Of a stretch of DNA of 39,480 nucleotides, positions 1 to 7,215 are shown in pieces. This stretch comes from Bacillota bacterium (GTDB taxonomy: Bacteria; Bacillota; Sulfobacillia; JAUYEG01): NCBI GenBank assembly GCA_030691505.1, contig JAUYEG010000038.1, forward strand, positions 1 to 39,480, written 5' to 3'. Below the pieces are notes generated by a model. That model made no database searches. It saw nothing but the letters and a program-made list of their open reading frames with translations, and was not told the origin of the DNA. Made by a program: the position numbers and the translations under genes. Position 1 is the first letter of the stretch. Every line of letters starts with the position of its first letter.

Positions 1-252
1 ATGGCCCCGGCACAGCTGGCTCAGGCGGCGGGCTTCGTGATCGGCCTCAAGATGGGCCTCGCCGGAGCCTGGATCGCGATGGGCCTCGACTGGGCTGTGC
101 GCTCGACGCTGCTCGCCATGCGTTTCCGGAGCGGCCGGTGGAAAACCCTGAAGGTCCAGGCCAAAGGGCTGGGGCTGGACGTAGGACGTGTGGGATGGGA
201 CCGGGGCCCGGGCCGGGGGGCGGGTGGGCGGCGAACCGCCCGCCCGCGCTAG
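1..252 (+). CDS. MATE family efflux transporter, C-terminal fragment
   Basis: This is the last 83 residues of a protein whose body lies before the window, so the ATG at base 1 is probably internal. Two hydrophobic stretches (residues about 7-24 and 26-39) are followed by a basic tail with FRSGRWKTLKV. The same arrangement ends the two complete MATE transporters in this window (YRSGHWKTVKA and FRRGRWQQLKL), which is the basis for the call. MATE proteins are 12-helix membrane antiporters that export drugs or metabolites using sodium or proton gradients. The last 25 residues are Gly/Arg rich and look like low-complexity read-through. The stop (250-252) lies 3 bp from the stop of the convergent helicase gene. 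Confidence 0.75.
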   Translation: MAPAQLAQAAGFVIGLKMGLAGAWIAMGLDWAVRSTLLAMRFRSGRWKTLKVQAKGLGLDVGRVGWDRGPGRGAGGRRTARPR

Positions 253-255
253 GTA

Positions 256-1527
256 CTAGGGCCGCCGCCAGTTGGCTACGGGCGAGGCGCCGCCCGAGCG
301 CATGGTTCTGGTCGTGCTGGCGGTACTGGCAACCACCCGAACCCCTGAACCCGGAGGGGGTGCGCCGCCGCTGTCCTCGCCCCTGTTGTAGCTGAAATCG
401 GTGATCGTGAAGCGCTCCAGGCGCTGCCCCAGGGCCTGCTCGATACGCGTCAGGTTGGCGCGGTCCTCGGGGGTCACGAAGCTGTACGCCCGCCCCGTTG
501 CGCCGGCTCTGGCCGTGCGGCCGATCCGGTGCACGTAGACCTCCGCAACCTCCGGCAGGTCGTAGTTGACGACATGGCTGATTGCCTCGATGTCAAGCCC
601 CCGGGCGGCCACGTCGGTGGCGACGAGGACGCGGAATTCGCCGCTCCTGAACCCCGCCAGAGCCGTCTCGCGCTGTGACTGGGACCGGTCGCCGTGGATC
701 GCGGTGACGTTGAGACGAGCCCGCGTGAGCTGCTGGGCGAGCCTTTCGGCGCGCCGCTTGGTGCGGCAGAAAACCAGGACAGTCTCCATCTTTTCGCCGG
801 ATTTGCCGCGCAGCAGGTAGATCAGCAGGTCGGTCTTGCGCTCCTGGGCAACGGGGTAGACAACCTGCTCCACGGTTGCGGGCGGCATCGCCAGCTGCCC
901 GACCTCGACGCGCAACGGGTCGGACATGATGCGGCGGACCAGCGACATGATTTCGTCGGGCATTGTCGCCGAAAACAGCATCGTCTGCCGCTGCTTGGGG
1001 AGAAAGCCGAGGACGCGCTGGAGGTCGGGCATGAAGCCCATGTCCATAAGCCGGTCGGCCTCGTCGATGACGAGAAACGACAGCGCGTCAAACTTGGCGT
1101 TGCCCCGGCTGATGTGGTCAAGCAGACGCCCCGGCGTGGCGACGATGATCTCGACGCCGGACCGAAAGGCCTGCTCCTGCGGTCCAAAGGCGACGCCGCC
1201 ATAGATCGACGCCGACTGCACGCCGGTGCCGTCGGCAAGCGCCTGGGCGAACTCGACGGTCTGCGACGCGATCTCCCGCGTCGGGCACATCACGAGCCCC
1301 CTGATCTTGCCCGCGCGCCTGCCTTCGGCCTGCAGCCGCTGGATCATGGGCAACAGGAAGGCCGCGGTCTTGCCGCTGCCGGTTTCCGCGGTAACGAGGA
1401 GGTTACGCCCCTCCAGCGCGGCGGGGATGGCCTGGGACTGAACGTGAGTGGGTTGCGCGTAGCCGAGTTCCTCGATGTTGCGCAGGATGATCTCTGATAG
1501 CTGAAACTCCGAAAACTCCAAAAACAT
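256..1527 (-). CDS. DEAD-box ATP-dependent RNA helicase
   Basis: A 423-residue RNA helicase of the RhlE/CshA type, which unwinds short RNA duplexes during RNA decay, ribosome assembly or cold adaptation. Visible motifs in order are: Q motif region (residues 4-36, FSEFQL to QAIPAAL), motif I AETGSGKT (47-54), PTREIA (82-87), TPGR (131-134), DEAD (155-158), SAT (186-188), the RecA2 segment LVFCRTKR (251-258), ATDVAARGLDI (303-313) and HRIGRTARAG (333-342). The C-terminal tail is short and rich in Gly, Ser and Arg, as often found where these helicases contact RNA. The ATG at 1527 is chosen over an upstream ATG (1629) because AAGGAG lies 6 bases before it and the extra N-terminus is not helicase-like. 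Which paralogue it is cannot be said. Confidence 0.95.
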   Translation of the reverse strand: MFLEFSEFQLSEIILRNIEELGYAQPTHVQSQAIPAALEGRNLLVTAETGSGKTAAFLLPMIQRLQAEGRRAGKIRGLVMCPTREIASQTVEFAQALADGTGVQSASIYGGVAFGPQEQAFRSGVEIIVATPGRLLDHISRGNAKFDALSFLVIDEADRLMDMGFMPDLQRVLGFLPKQRQTMLFSATMPDEIMSLVRRIMSDPLRVEVGQLAMPPATVEQVVYPVAQERKTDLLIYLLRGKSGEKMETVLVFCRTKRRAERLAQQLTRARLNVTAIHGDRSQSQRETALAGFRSGEFRVLVATDVAARGLDIEAISHVVNYDLPEVAEVYVHRIGRTARAGATGRAYSFVTPEDRANLTRIEQALGQRLERFTITDFSYNRGEDSGGAPPPGSGVRVVASTASTTRTMRSGGASPVANWRRP

Positions 1528-1619
1528 TAAGGCTCCTTTTCCGTCTGGGTTCCGGGCTGACCGAAAACCGTTTGCGACGCTTGTTTGTTTGGGCTCTGAA
1601 CATGCACAGAGCCGTGAGA

Positions 1620-1648
1620 AGTATACCACATATGACGTTCAGACAGGA
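1620..1648 (-). promoter_or_regulatory. Candidate promoter for the DEAD-box helicase
   Basis: On the minus strand TATACT (1620-1625) is preceded by TGG, an extended -10, about 100 bases before the helicase start. The -35 at 17 bp (TCCTGT) is poor. A short hairpin (GGCTCTG/CAGAGCC, about 1591-1612) lies in the predicted leader. This is a consensus match only. Confidence 0.35.
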
Positions 1649-1745
1649 AACTCCACACCATAGGACGAAAACAGCTGGCAGTAGCTCCAGGCAAGCACGG
1701 GGCACGACGGCATCGCCGGGAGCATACATCAAAATCTGAGATAGC

Positions 1746-1893
1746 GTCTTCGGGGCATGGTGAGAGGGGCAGCCGCCCCTCAACTCCTGACCGGTGGTGA
1801 TGCCCGCCGACGTGGCGGGACAAGCCCAACAGCCTCAACAGCCGAGTCCGGTGCGAATCCGGCGCCGCCAGTACAGTCTGCTTGGGCGAAGAC
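1746..1893 (+). ncRNA. FMN riboswitch (RFN element)
   Basis: The region carries the conserved RFN strings in order: GTCTTCGGGGCA at the 5' side, CTGACCGGTGGTGATGCCCG, GTCCGGTGCGAATCCGGCGC, CAGTACAGTCTG and GGGCGAAGAC at the 3' side. The outer helix P1 is a perfect 7-bp pairing of GTCTTCG (1746-1752) with CGAAGAC (1887-1893). RFN elements bind FMN and switch off riboflavin synthesis or uptake genes. An S component of riboflavin-transporter type starts 102 bases downstream, which agrees. The hairpin after the first GGGCATGGTGAG segment (GAGGGGCAGCCGCCCCTC) is the variable arm. Confidence 0.93.
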
Positions 1894-1894
1894 A

Positions 1895-1966
1895 CGACAG
1901 GGCGCCGGCTTGCTTACGCCGGCTAGTCCCTGTTTGTCGCCCCGAAGGATCGGGGCATTTTTATTT
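1895..1966 (+). terminator. Riboswitch expression platform with intrinsic terminator
   Basis: The terminator is GCCCCGA (1939-1945), loop AGGA, TCGGGGC (1950-1956), then ATTTTTATTT. Just before it, CGACAGGG (1895-1902) can pair with CCCTGTTTGTCG (1928-1939) around an inner CGCCGGC/GCCGGC helix. This longer stem ends at the first base of the terminator stem and could act as a competing fold. By analogy with other RFN leaders, FMN binding would favour termination before ribU. Confidence 0.85.
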
Positions 1967-1994
1967 GGCCCCGGCCGAAATCACGGGGAGGCAC

Positions 1995-2522
1995 ATGGAG
2001 AAAATGGACAGTAGAGGTTTGCGCGAACTGACGCTGACCGCCCTGTTTGTGGCCCTGGTGACCGTGGCGACGATGGTCGTCCAGGTCCCGGTGCCGGCGA
2101 CGGGCGGGTTTATCAACGTAGGAGACACCATGATCTTCGTCGCAGCGCTGGTGGGTGGCCCCAAGGCCGGCCTGATCGCCGGCGGGCTGGGCTCGGCCCT
2201 GGCCGACCTGCTTTCCGGTTACGCGATGTGGGCGCCGTGGACACTCGTCATTAAAGGGCTGGAGGGACTGCTCGCGGCGGTTCTGGCGTTCCGGGCCTAC
2301 CGGATGCGCGGGGCGCTGTCTGTCGCGACGCTGGCCGGCCTCGCGATCGCCGGCCTATGGATGGTGCTGGGATACTACGTGGCGGGCGGCATCATCCGCG
2401 GTTTTGCCCCGGCGCTGACCGAGGTGCCCGGCAACCTGATCCAGGCATTCGGCAGCGTGATCCTGGCGACCCCGGTACTGATGGCGCTGCGCGGCCTAAA
2501 CGTCACCGACAGGACGCGCTGA
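1995..2522 (+). CDS. ribU: ECF transporter S component, probable riboflavin transporter RibU
   Basis: A 175-residue, strongly hydrophobic protein with about five to six membrane segments. It carries a typical S-component pattern: GGFINVGDTMIFVAAL, then GPKAGLIAGGLGSALADLL, then a short loop and TLVIKGLEGLLAAVL. S components capture a vitamin and dock on a shared ECF module (EcfA, EcfA' and EcfT, not present here). Riboflavin is inferred from the FMN riboswitch in the leader and the resemblance to the riboflavin-type S family. The ATG at 1995 is preceded by GGGGAGG at 4 bases. An apparent extension to 1794 would run through the riboswitch and is not a protein. A hairpin (2572-2605) follows the gene. 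Confidence 0.88.
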   Translation: MEKMDSRGLRELTLTALFVALVTVATMVVQVPVPATGGFINVGDTMIFVAALVGGPKAGLIAGGLGSALADLLSGYAMWAPWTLVIKGLEGLLAAVLAFRAYRMRGALSVATLAGLAIAGLWMVLGYYVAGGIIRGFAPALTEVPGNLIQAFGSVILATPVLMALRGLNVTDRTR

Positions 2523-2880
2523 GCAGGGGATTTGAAGGAAGGCTGAACGAAGCTGAAGGAAGCTGACTTGTCCGGCCCGTCGCCGAGTGCCCGGCGGCGG
2601 GCCGGAAGCGTTTTCTCTGGTGGGCCGGGCCCCGGGTGCCTGCATCCAAGGCACGCAGACCTCTGTACGCTGACTCAACGCGGTGCGACGCGGTGCGTGC
2701 GAGCGGCTCCTGAGCGATTTTGGGCAGGTCATGCGGAGTACGTGAGCAAAAGACGGCAGGTCTTCCCTGTTAATCTGAGCGTTTTTGTGCAACAAGGACT
2801 CATTGGTGATCAAAAAAGGGCAGGCCGAGCGCTCGCTGCAACCGGGGTGAAACAGGATCGGGGCTGCATCTGTCGCCCTG
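2523..2880. other. Intergenic region between convergent genes, no gene recognised
   Basis: A GC-rich hairpin (2572-2605, 13-bp stem with one G-T pair, loop of about 8) followed by a weak AAGCGTTTTCTC tail probably ends ribU. Short direct repeats occur (GAAGCTGA, ACGCGGTGCG twice near 2680-2700). The 125-codon plus-strand frame over this stretch has no ribosome binding site, no recognisable domain and skewed composition, so it is not called. Confidence 0.5.
2572..2614 (+). terminator. Probable terminator after ribU
   Basis: CCGGCCCGTCGCC pairs with GGCGGCGGGCCGG (one G-T pair) across a short loop, followed by a four-base T run (2611-2614) a few bases after the stem. The stem is strong but the U tract is weak. 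Confidence 0.5.
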
Positions 2881-3666
2881 CTACACGCCGGTTGTGCATA
2901 GAGCGGCAAGCCGCTGGACAGCCTCACGCGGCGGTCCACCTTTGAGCTCCGTGCGGGCAAAGTCGAGGGCGTAGGCATCCAGAACCGTGCAGGCCTGTTT
3001 CATATCCTCAGCCCGGAGTTCAAAGAACGTACGCTTGATTACTTCCAGGTCTGTTGAGGCTGTTTCGCGCCCGATCCTGTACAGGCTCGTGGACGCCTGC
3101 TGGTCGGAATACTTGCTGCGGGCCATGGCGGCGACGAGCCCCCGCAGTGTGGCCAATTGCTCGGCGGCCGCCAGGAGGTCACCCCGCGCAAGGTAGCCGC
3201 GGACCAGCAACCCTCCCCGCCAGTACCACTCCAGGATATCGCGCACTCGTTGCTGCTTCTCCGATGCGGCAACCGGCCACCCGGGGAAGGTGTACCCGGA
3301 CAGAATCCCGTCGTGATCGAAAAGCACCCTATAGGGACCATAGTGGAGATCGGCGAGTGTTGTGGAGGTGCCCAAGCCCAGCTCTCCGTGGATCCCATCG
3401 GCGTAGACGAAGACATCCATGGGAAACCCGTAGTCGACCCGTCGGAGCATAAGAAGCTCACCGGCCTCCGCCAACGCCCGGCCGGAGGCGGCGCACACCC
3501 GGTCCAAGCCCGCCTCGGCGGCGATGGCGTAGATGTCGATGTCCGAGTGGATGTCCGCCGAGCCAGCGGCCAGCGAGCCCCCGACAAAGACAGCACGGAC
3601 GCCGGGATCGACGGCAAGAGATGTGGAGATGGCATTTGCTCTGCTCATTAGACGCTCTACCGGCAT
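2881..3666 (-). CDS. Nucleotidyltransferase-fold protein
   Basis: A 261-residue protein with the minimal nucleotidyltransferase signature: VFVGGSLAAGS (residues about 26-36) followed by DIHSDIDIYAI. The GS pair and the DxD pair are the nucleotide and metal ligands of the Pol-beta-like superfamily. A third acidic position is plausible in PMDVFVY near residue 105. The C-terminal half is helical and could be a substrate-recognition domain like that of aminoglycoside adenylyltransferases, but I cannot name a substrate. The ATG at 3666 has GAGGAGG 11 bases upstream. The gene converges on ribU and shares no obvious operon. It could be an antibiotic adenylyltransferase or a housekeeping transferase of unknown target. 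Confidence 0.8.
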   Translation of the reverse strand: MPVERLMSRANAISTSLAVDPGVRAVFVGGSLAAGSADIHSDIDIYAIAAEAGLDRVCAASGRALAEAGELLMLRRVDYGFPMDVFVYADGIHGELGLGTSTTLADLHYGPYRVLFDHDGILSGYTFPGWPVAASEKQQRVRDILEWYWRGGLLVRGYLARGDLLAAAEQLATLRGLVAAMARSKYSDQQASTSLYRIGRETASTDLEVIKRTFFELRAEDMKQACTVLDAYALDFARTELKGGPPREAVQRLAALCTTGV

Positions 3667-3757
3667 GATACCCTACTCCTCCTCGCCGAGGACCCGGTGG
3701 ATGAAAAGGTCCAGACCGAACCTCCCGAAGCTACAGCACACGAACGCCGGCCCCATT

Positions 3758-5284
3758 TCATCCCCCGTGCTGTACCCCGACTCGGGAGCGGCGGCCGATC
3801 CCCGCCTTGACCGTCTTCCAGTGCCCGGAACGGTAGCGATACCAGGTCAAGCCGCCGCGGAGCAACTGGTCCAAGGCCATCGCCACCCAGACGCCGACGA
3901 GCCCCCACCCAAGATGAACGCCAAGGATCCATGACCCGACCAGACGGACGCCCCAGTTGCCGGCCGCGGCCACGTACATGACCCAGCGGGTGTCACCGGC
4001 GCCGCGCAGCCCGCCGGCCAGCACCTGGATAATCGCGAGCGATGGCTGGGCAACCGCCGAAATGCGCAGGCACGACGCGGTAAGGGCTACCACGTCCCTT
4101 TCTGCGCTGTACATGCGGGCCAGGGGCACGGGGAGGAACAGGAACAGCGCGGCCGCAAGCCCGGCGGCGACCATCCCCATGCGCAGCGATTCGTACCCAG
4201 CCTCCTCGGCGCGCTTGGGCTTGCCGGCGCCCAGGCATTGGCCCACGAGTGCCGTCGCGGCCAAGCCAAACCCCATGCCAGGCATGAACGAGAGGGACTG
4301 GATGCTCATTGCGATCGAGTTGGCCGCTATGGACGCCGTTCCCATACCGGCGATGAACACCGTGTAGATGATCTGCGAGCCCTGGTGGATGAGCTGCTCC
4401 ATCGCCGCCGGAATGCCGATGTGCAGGATCCCGCCCAGCACGGCATAGTCGGGGCGGAAAAGGGATCGCAACTTGAACCCTATCGCGGCTCTGGGGTGCG
4501 CCAGTATAGCAAAGGACACGACCCCCCCCAATGCGCGGGCGATCGCTGCGGCGTAGCCCGCCCCCAGCACCCCGAGAGCGGGGAACGGTCCGATCCCCTG
4601 AACCAGCAGCCAGGCAATCAGCAGGTTGACCAGGTTGACCCCCGACATCACGTACAGCGGCGTCTTCATGTCCCCGGCGCCCTGCAGGACCGCGTTGCCC
4701 ATGAAGAGCAGCACGCCGACCGACATCGAGAGGCAGACGACACGGATGTAGTCGGCGCCCTGGCGCACGACCTCCATGTCCATTTCCTCCTGCATCTGCA
4801 TCATCCAGCGCATGGCCGGCGTGGCTAACGTTGCACCCAGAATCGCCATCGTCACGCCGACGAGGATCGAGAACAGGACCGCCTGCCCCACGACCCGCTC
4901 GGCGCCCTCGCGGTCACCGGCCCCGATGTGCCTCGCCACCAGAGCCGTGGCACCGACCGACAGGGCCGACAGCACGCCTATGATAACGAAGAAGATGCGA
5001 TTGGCAACGCCGACCGATGCGACTGCCGAGGAGCCGAGCGAGCCGACGATCATCAGCGAGACCATCTGGATCACAGTCTGGAGCAGGTTGCGCATCACAG
5101 CCGGCACCGCGAGGAACAACACGCTGGCCCGCAGGTCCATGCTGGTCAGATCGGGGAGGCGCCTGCGTTTCGGCGATGCGGAAGGGGCTGCGGCCGTGGC
5201 GGCCGTCGGGGGGCAAGGAAACTCGGGTTCCAGCGGAACTTTCTTCACGTCATTGACCGCGTTGTCGTCCGGCAACCCAACCAT
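3758..5284 (-). CDS. MATE family efflux transporter
   Basis: A 508-residue multidrug and toxic compound extrusion protein with the two six-helix bundles of the family. Typical strings are LFLAVPAVMRNLLQTVIQMV at the first helix, VGVANRIFFVIIGVLSALSVG, LQGAGDMKTP in the first half, and LAGGLRGAGDTRWVMYV near the end. About 55 residues of polar, Ala/Pro-rich sequence precede the first helix, longer than usual. The ATG at 5284 is chosen because AGAGG lies 8 bases upstream and because the 87 extra residues of the longer frame are non-globular and repetitive (HACHACHASH from short DNA repeats). It is divergent from the mgtC-like gene. Confidence 0.92.
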   Translation of the reverse strand: MVGLPDDNAVNDVKKVPLEPEFPCPPTAATAAAPSASPKRRRLPDLTSMDLRASVLFLAVPAVMRNLLQTVIQMVSLMIVGSLGSSAVASVGVANRIFFVIIGVLSALSVGATALVARHIGAGDREGAERVVGQAVLFSILVGVTMAILGATLATPAMRWMMQMQEEMDMEVVRQGADYIRVVCLSMSVGVLLFMGNAVLQGAGDMKTPLYVMSGVNLVNLLIAWLLVQGIGPFPALGVLGAGYAAAIARALGGVVSFAILAHPRAAIGFKLRSLFRPDYAVLGGILHIGIPAAMEQLIHQGSQIIYTVFIAGMGTASIAANSIAMSIQSLSFMPGMGFGLAATALVGQCLGAGKPKRAEEAGYESLRMGMVAAGLAAALFLFLPVPLARMYSAERDVVALTASCLRISAVAQPSLAIIQVLAGGLRGAGDTRWVMYVAAAGNWGVRLVGSWILGVHLGWGLVGVWVAMALDQLLRGGLTWYRYRSGHWKTVKAGIGRRSRVGVQHGG

Positions 5285-5412
5285 CAACAAACCTCTCAGC
5301 AGGCGCCCCGCCGCACGCAGACGGAACGTCCCAGGTGATGTAGTGCAATCGTTGACAGACAACCTATTTCGGCAAGCAAAATGCCTGCACCTTGTGGGGT
5401 ATGAAACGTGGG

Positions 5413-5491
5413 AGGCGTGGCAGGCGTGGCAGGCATGCATATTGCCGGCACGGGCTAACGTAAACCGGAAGGAAGCGGAGCGAAGCGGAGC
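5413..5491. repeat. Short tandem repeats between the MATE and mgtC-like genes
   Basis: AGGCGTGGC occurs at 5413-5421 and 5422-5430, followed by a diverged unit AGGCATGCA (5431-5439). Nearby GAAGCGGAGC occurs twice in tandem (5472-5481, 5482-5491). Both lie in the 235-bp divergent promoter region. Their role is unknown. Confidence 0.7.
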
Positions 5492-5519
5492 GGAACATGG
5501 CGAAGGGAGCGTCGGCTGC

Positions 5520-6272
5520 TTGCAGCTCGAATGGATCGGCCGCATCGTGCTCGCGGGCGTGCTCGCGGCGGCAATCGGGCTGGAGCGGCAGTACCACTAC
5601 AAGGAGGCCGGCCTGCGCACACATTTCCTGGTCGGGGTCGGGGCGGCGACGCTGATGGTCCTGTCCAAGCACGCTTTCGCCGACATGCTCGGCCAGCCAG
5701 GGGTGGAGCTGGACCCGTCGCGCATCGCGTCGCAGGTCGTGACCGGCGTGGGCTTCATCGGGGCGGGCACGATCGTTTTTCGCCGAAACCTCATCTACGG
5801 CCTGACCACGGCGGCAGGGTTGTGGGCGACGAGCGCCGTCGGCATGGCCGTCGGGGCCGGCATGTATGGGGTCGGAGTGGCCACATCGGTGCTCATCCTG
5901 GGCGGGCTATGGGCGCTGGACTGGCTGGCGCGGCGGCTGGCGGTGCGGCGGCTGCGGCATCTGGTGGTGACGCTACCCGACCAGCCGGGCGAAATCGGCC
6001 GCCTCGGTACCGCCCTCGGCCAGCTCGGCGTGAACATCGCCAGGATCGAGGTGGGCCAGGCGCACGAGGGCAGGCTGGAGATCGAGCTTCACCTGAGCGT
6101 GCCGGGGGATATGGGGATGGACCGCGTCGCGGCGGCGGTGGAGCGTCTGGAGGGGATGCAGGTCACCTACCGGGCGCGGGATCGGGACGAGAATCCGGCG
6201 TCGGGAAGCCGCCGGGAGGCGGGGCCCCAGGAGGCGAATCGTCCGCAGGGGGATCGTCCGCCGGAGGAATAG
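5520..6272 (+). CDS. MgtC/SapB family membrane protein
   Basis: A 250-residue protein. The N-terminal 130 residues match the MgtC family: about five membrane helices with IGLERQYHYKEAGLRTHFLV, then VVTGVGFIGAGTI, and GLTTAAGLWATSAVGMAVG. The C-terminal part (VVTLPDQPGEIGRLGTALGQ onward) looks like an ACT-type ligand-binding domain, as in longer family members. MgtC proteins act in magnesium limitation and, in some bacteria, inhibit the ATP synthase; the role here is unknown. TTG at 5520 is chosen because GAAGGGAG lies about 10 bases upstream and the first helix follows at once; the frame has no ATG close by. The last 110 bp overlap the convergent wHTH gene. Confidence 0.88.
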   Translation: MQLEWIGRIVLAGVLAAAIGLERQYHYKEAGLRTHFLVGVGAATLMVLSKHAFADMLGQPGVELDPSRIASQVVTGVGFIGAGTIVFRRNLIYGLTTAAGLWATSAVGMAVGAGMYGVGVATSVLILGGLWALDWLARRLAVRRLRHLVVTLPDQPGEIGRLGTALGQLGVNIARIEVGQAHEGRLEIELHLSVPGDMGMDRVAAAVERLEGMQVTYRARDRDENPASGSRREAGPQEANRPQGDRPPEE

Positions 6273-6540
6273 GCTTGCCCCGCTCCAGCATCGGGGCCAT
6301 GACGCGGCTGTATTCTTCGTATGCCTTCTTCCCGGCCGGGGTGGCGGCATACAGCGTGTTGGGCCGCCGCCCGAGGAAGCGCTTGCTCACATCCACGTAG
6401 CCCGCACTCTCCAGGACCCTGAGGTGCGACGCCAGGTTGCCGTCCGTCGCGCTCAGGGCGGTCTTCAGGAAGCTGTAGTCCGCCTGGTAGCCGGAGCAGA
6501 GGATGTTCATCACGGCCAGGCGCATCGGCTCATGGATCAC
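6163..6540 (-). CDS. Winged-helix transcriptional regulator (HTH_34-like)
   Basis: A 125-residue DNA-binding protein. Residues 1-75 form a compact winged helix: IHEPMRLAVMNIL, then DGNLASHLRVLESAGYVDV (helix-turn-helix) and KRFLGRRPNTLYAATPAGKK (wing). The rest is Pro/Gly/Asp-rich and probably disordered; its codons are the complement of the 3' end of the mgtC-like gene, so the two genes share 110 bp. An in-frame stop lies just upstream (6544-6546), which forces the GTG start at 6540 despite a weak ribosome site. The small membrane protein gene ends 42 bp upstream on the same strand, so the two probably form an operon. Confidence 0.85.
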   Translation of the reverse strand: MIHEPMRLAVMNILCSGYQADYSFLKTALSATDGNLASHLRVLESAGYVDVSKRFLGRRPNTLYAATPAGKKAYEEYSRVMAPMLERGKPIPPADDPPADDSPPGAPPPGGFPTPDSRPDPAPGR

Positions 6541-6582
6541 CGGTCAACGTGCCAGAGGTCGATAAAGGGGCCAGGGCCGGGG

Positions 6583-6882
6583 TCAGGCGCCATTGCGCGG
6601 CTCCTCAGATAGCGCGGGGAGCGGAAGCGACCGCAATGCCCGCCTGAACCATATGTGCTCGAAGACTCCCATGCCGACCAGCATAGCAGCCCAGATCCAG
6701 ATGGGATACATGACGCGTTTGAGCTCAACCTCAGGGAGCAAGCCGGGCCGGAGCGCCACAAAGACCAGCAGGTGGAAGTTCCCGTAGAGGTGCCACGCGT
6801 TCGCGGGCAGCCTCCCCAAGACCAAGAGCGCCGACCAGAGGAAACCGGCCCAAAGCAAGCCGACCCACCAGGGTACGAGCAT
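6583..6882 (-). CDS. Small membrane protein upstream of the winged-helix regulator
   Basis: A 99-residue hydrophobic protein with three likely membrane segments: VGLLWAGFLWSALLVLG, FHLLVFVALRPGLLP (short) and WIWAAMLVGMGVFEHIWF, with a basic C-terminal stretch (RRALRS). I do not recognise a named family; HTH_34-type regulators are often encoded beside short membrane proteins of this size. The ribosome binding site before the ATG at 6882 is weak, so the start is uncertain. The gene begins 35 bp from the triple 94-bp repeat, which separates it from the amidase gene on the same strand. Confidence 0.6.
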   Translation of the reverse strand: MLVPWWVGLLWAGFLWSALLVLGRLPANAWHLYGNFHLLVFVALRPGLLPEVELKRVMYPIWIWAAMLVGMGVFEHIWFRRALRSLPLPALSEEPRNGA

Positions 6883-6916
6883 GTTGATATCGGTACCTGT
6901 CTTCCAGCCAAGGAGT

Positions 6917-7188
6917 ATTGCGCGCTACAGCTCAATCGCGCCGCCCCTAATGGGCTCTGACGCACAATACCGACACATCCATTGGGTCCTAACGCTCAAT
7001 CCCAGGCCGCATTGCGCGCTACAGCTCAATCGCGCCGCCCCTATTGGGCTCTGACGCACAACACCATCGCGTCCATTGGGTCCTGACGCTCAATCCCGGG
7101 CTGCATTGTGCGCTACAGCTCAATCGCGCCGCCCCTATTGGGCTCTGACGCACAACACCATCGCGTCCATTGGGTCCTGACGCTCAAT
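6917..7188. repeat. Three tandem copies of a 94-bp palindromic element
   Basis: Core copies of 84 bp lie at 6917-7000, 7011-7094 and 7105-7188, separated by 10-bp spacers (CCCAGGCCGC and CCCGGGCTGC). Copies 2 and 3 differ at one position; copy 1 is slightly diverged. Each core holds three variants of one 20-mer, consensus ATTGNGCGYYASAGCYCAAT: first forward, then twice inverted. The first two form a hairpin with 17 of 19 positions paired and a 12-nt loop (CGCGCCGCCCCT). A fourth core is at 29387-29470. Spacers are constant and short, so this is not a CRISPR array. It could be a REP-like element, a terminator or a protein-binding array. Confidence 0.95.
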
Positions 7189-7215
7189 CCCGGGCTGCAT
7201 CAGGTGTTGTACGTG

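Noticed and set aside
2568-2945. 125-codon frame downstream of ribU
   Set aside because: No ribosome site, it crosses a terminator hairpin, and its composition is unlike real proteins here; it also overlaps the nucleotidyltransferase gene.
4776-5519. Long N-terminal extension of the mgtC-like frame
   Set aside because: It runs antisense through the MATE gene; the TTG at 5520 with a ribosome site begins the real protein.
6917-7188. CRISPR array
   Set aside because: The unit is 84 bp with constant 10-bp spacers, the units are hairpins, and no cas genes are present.
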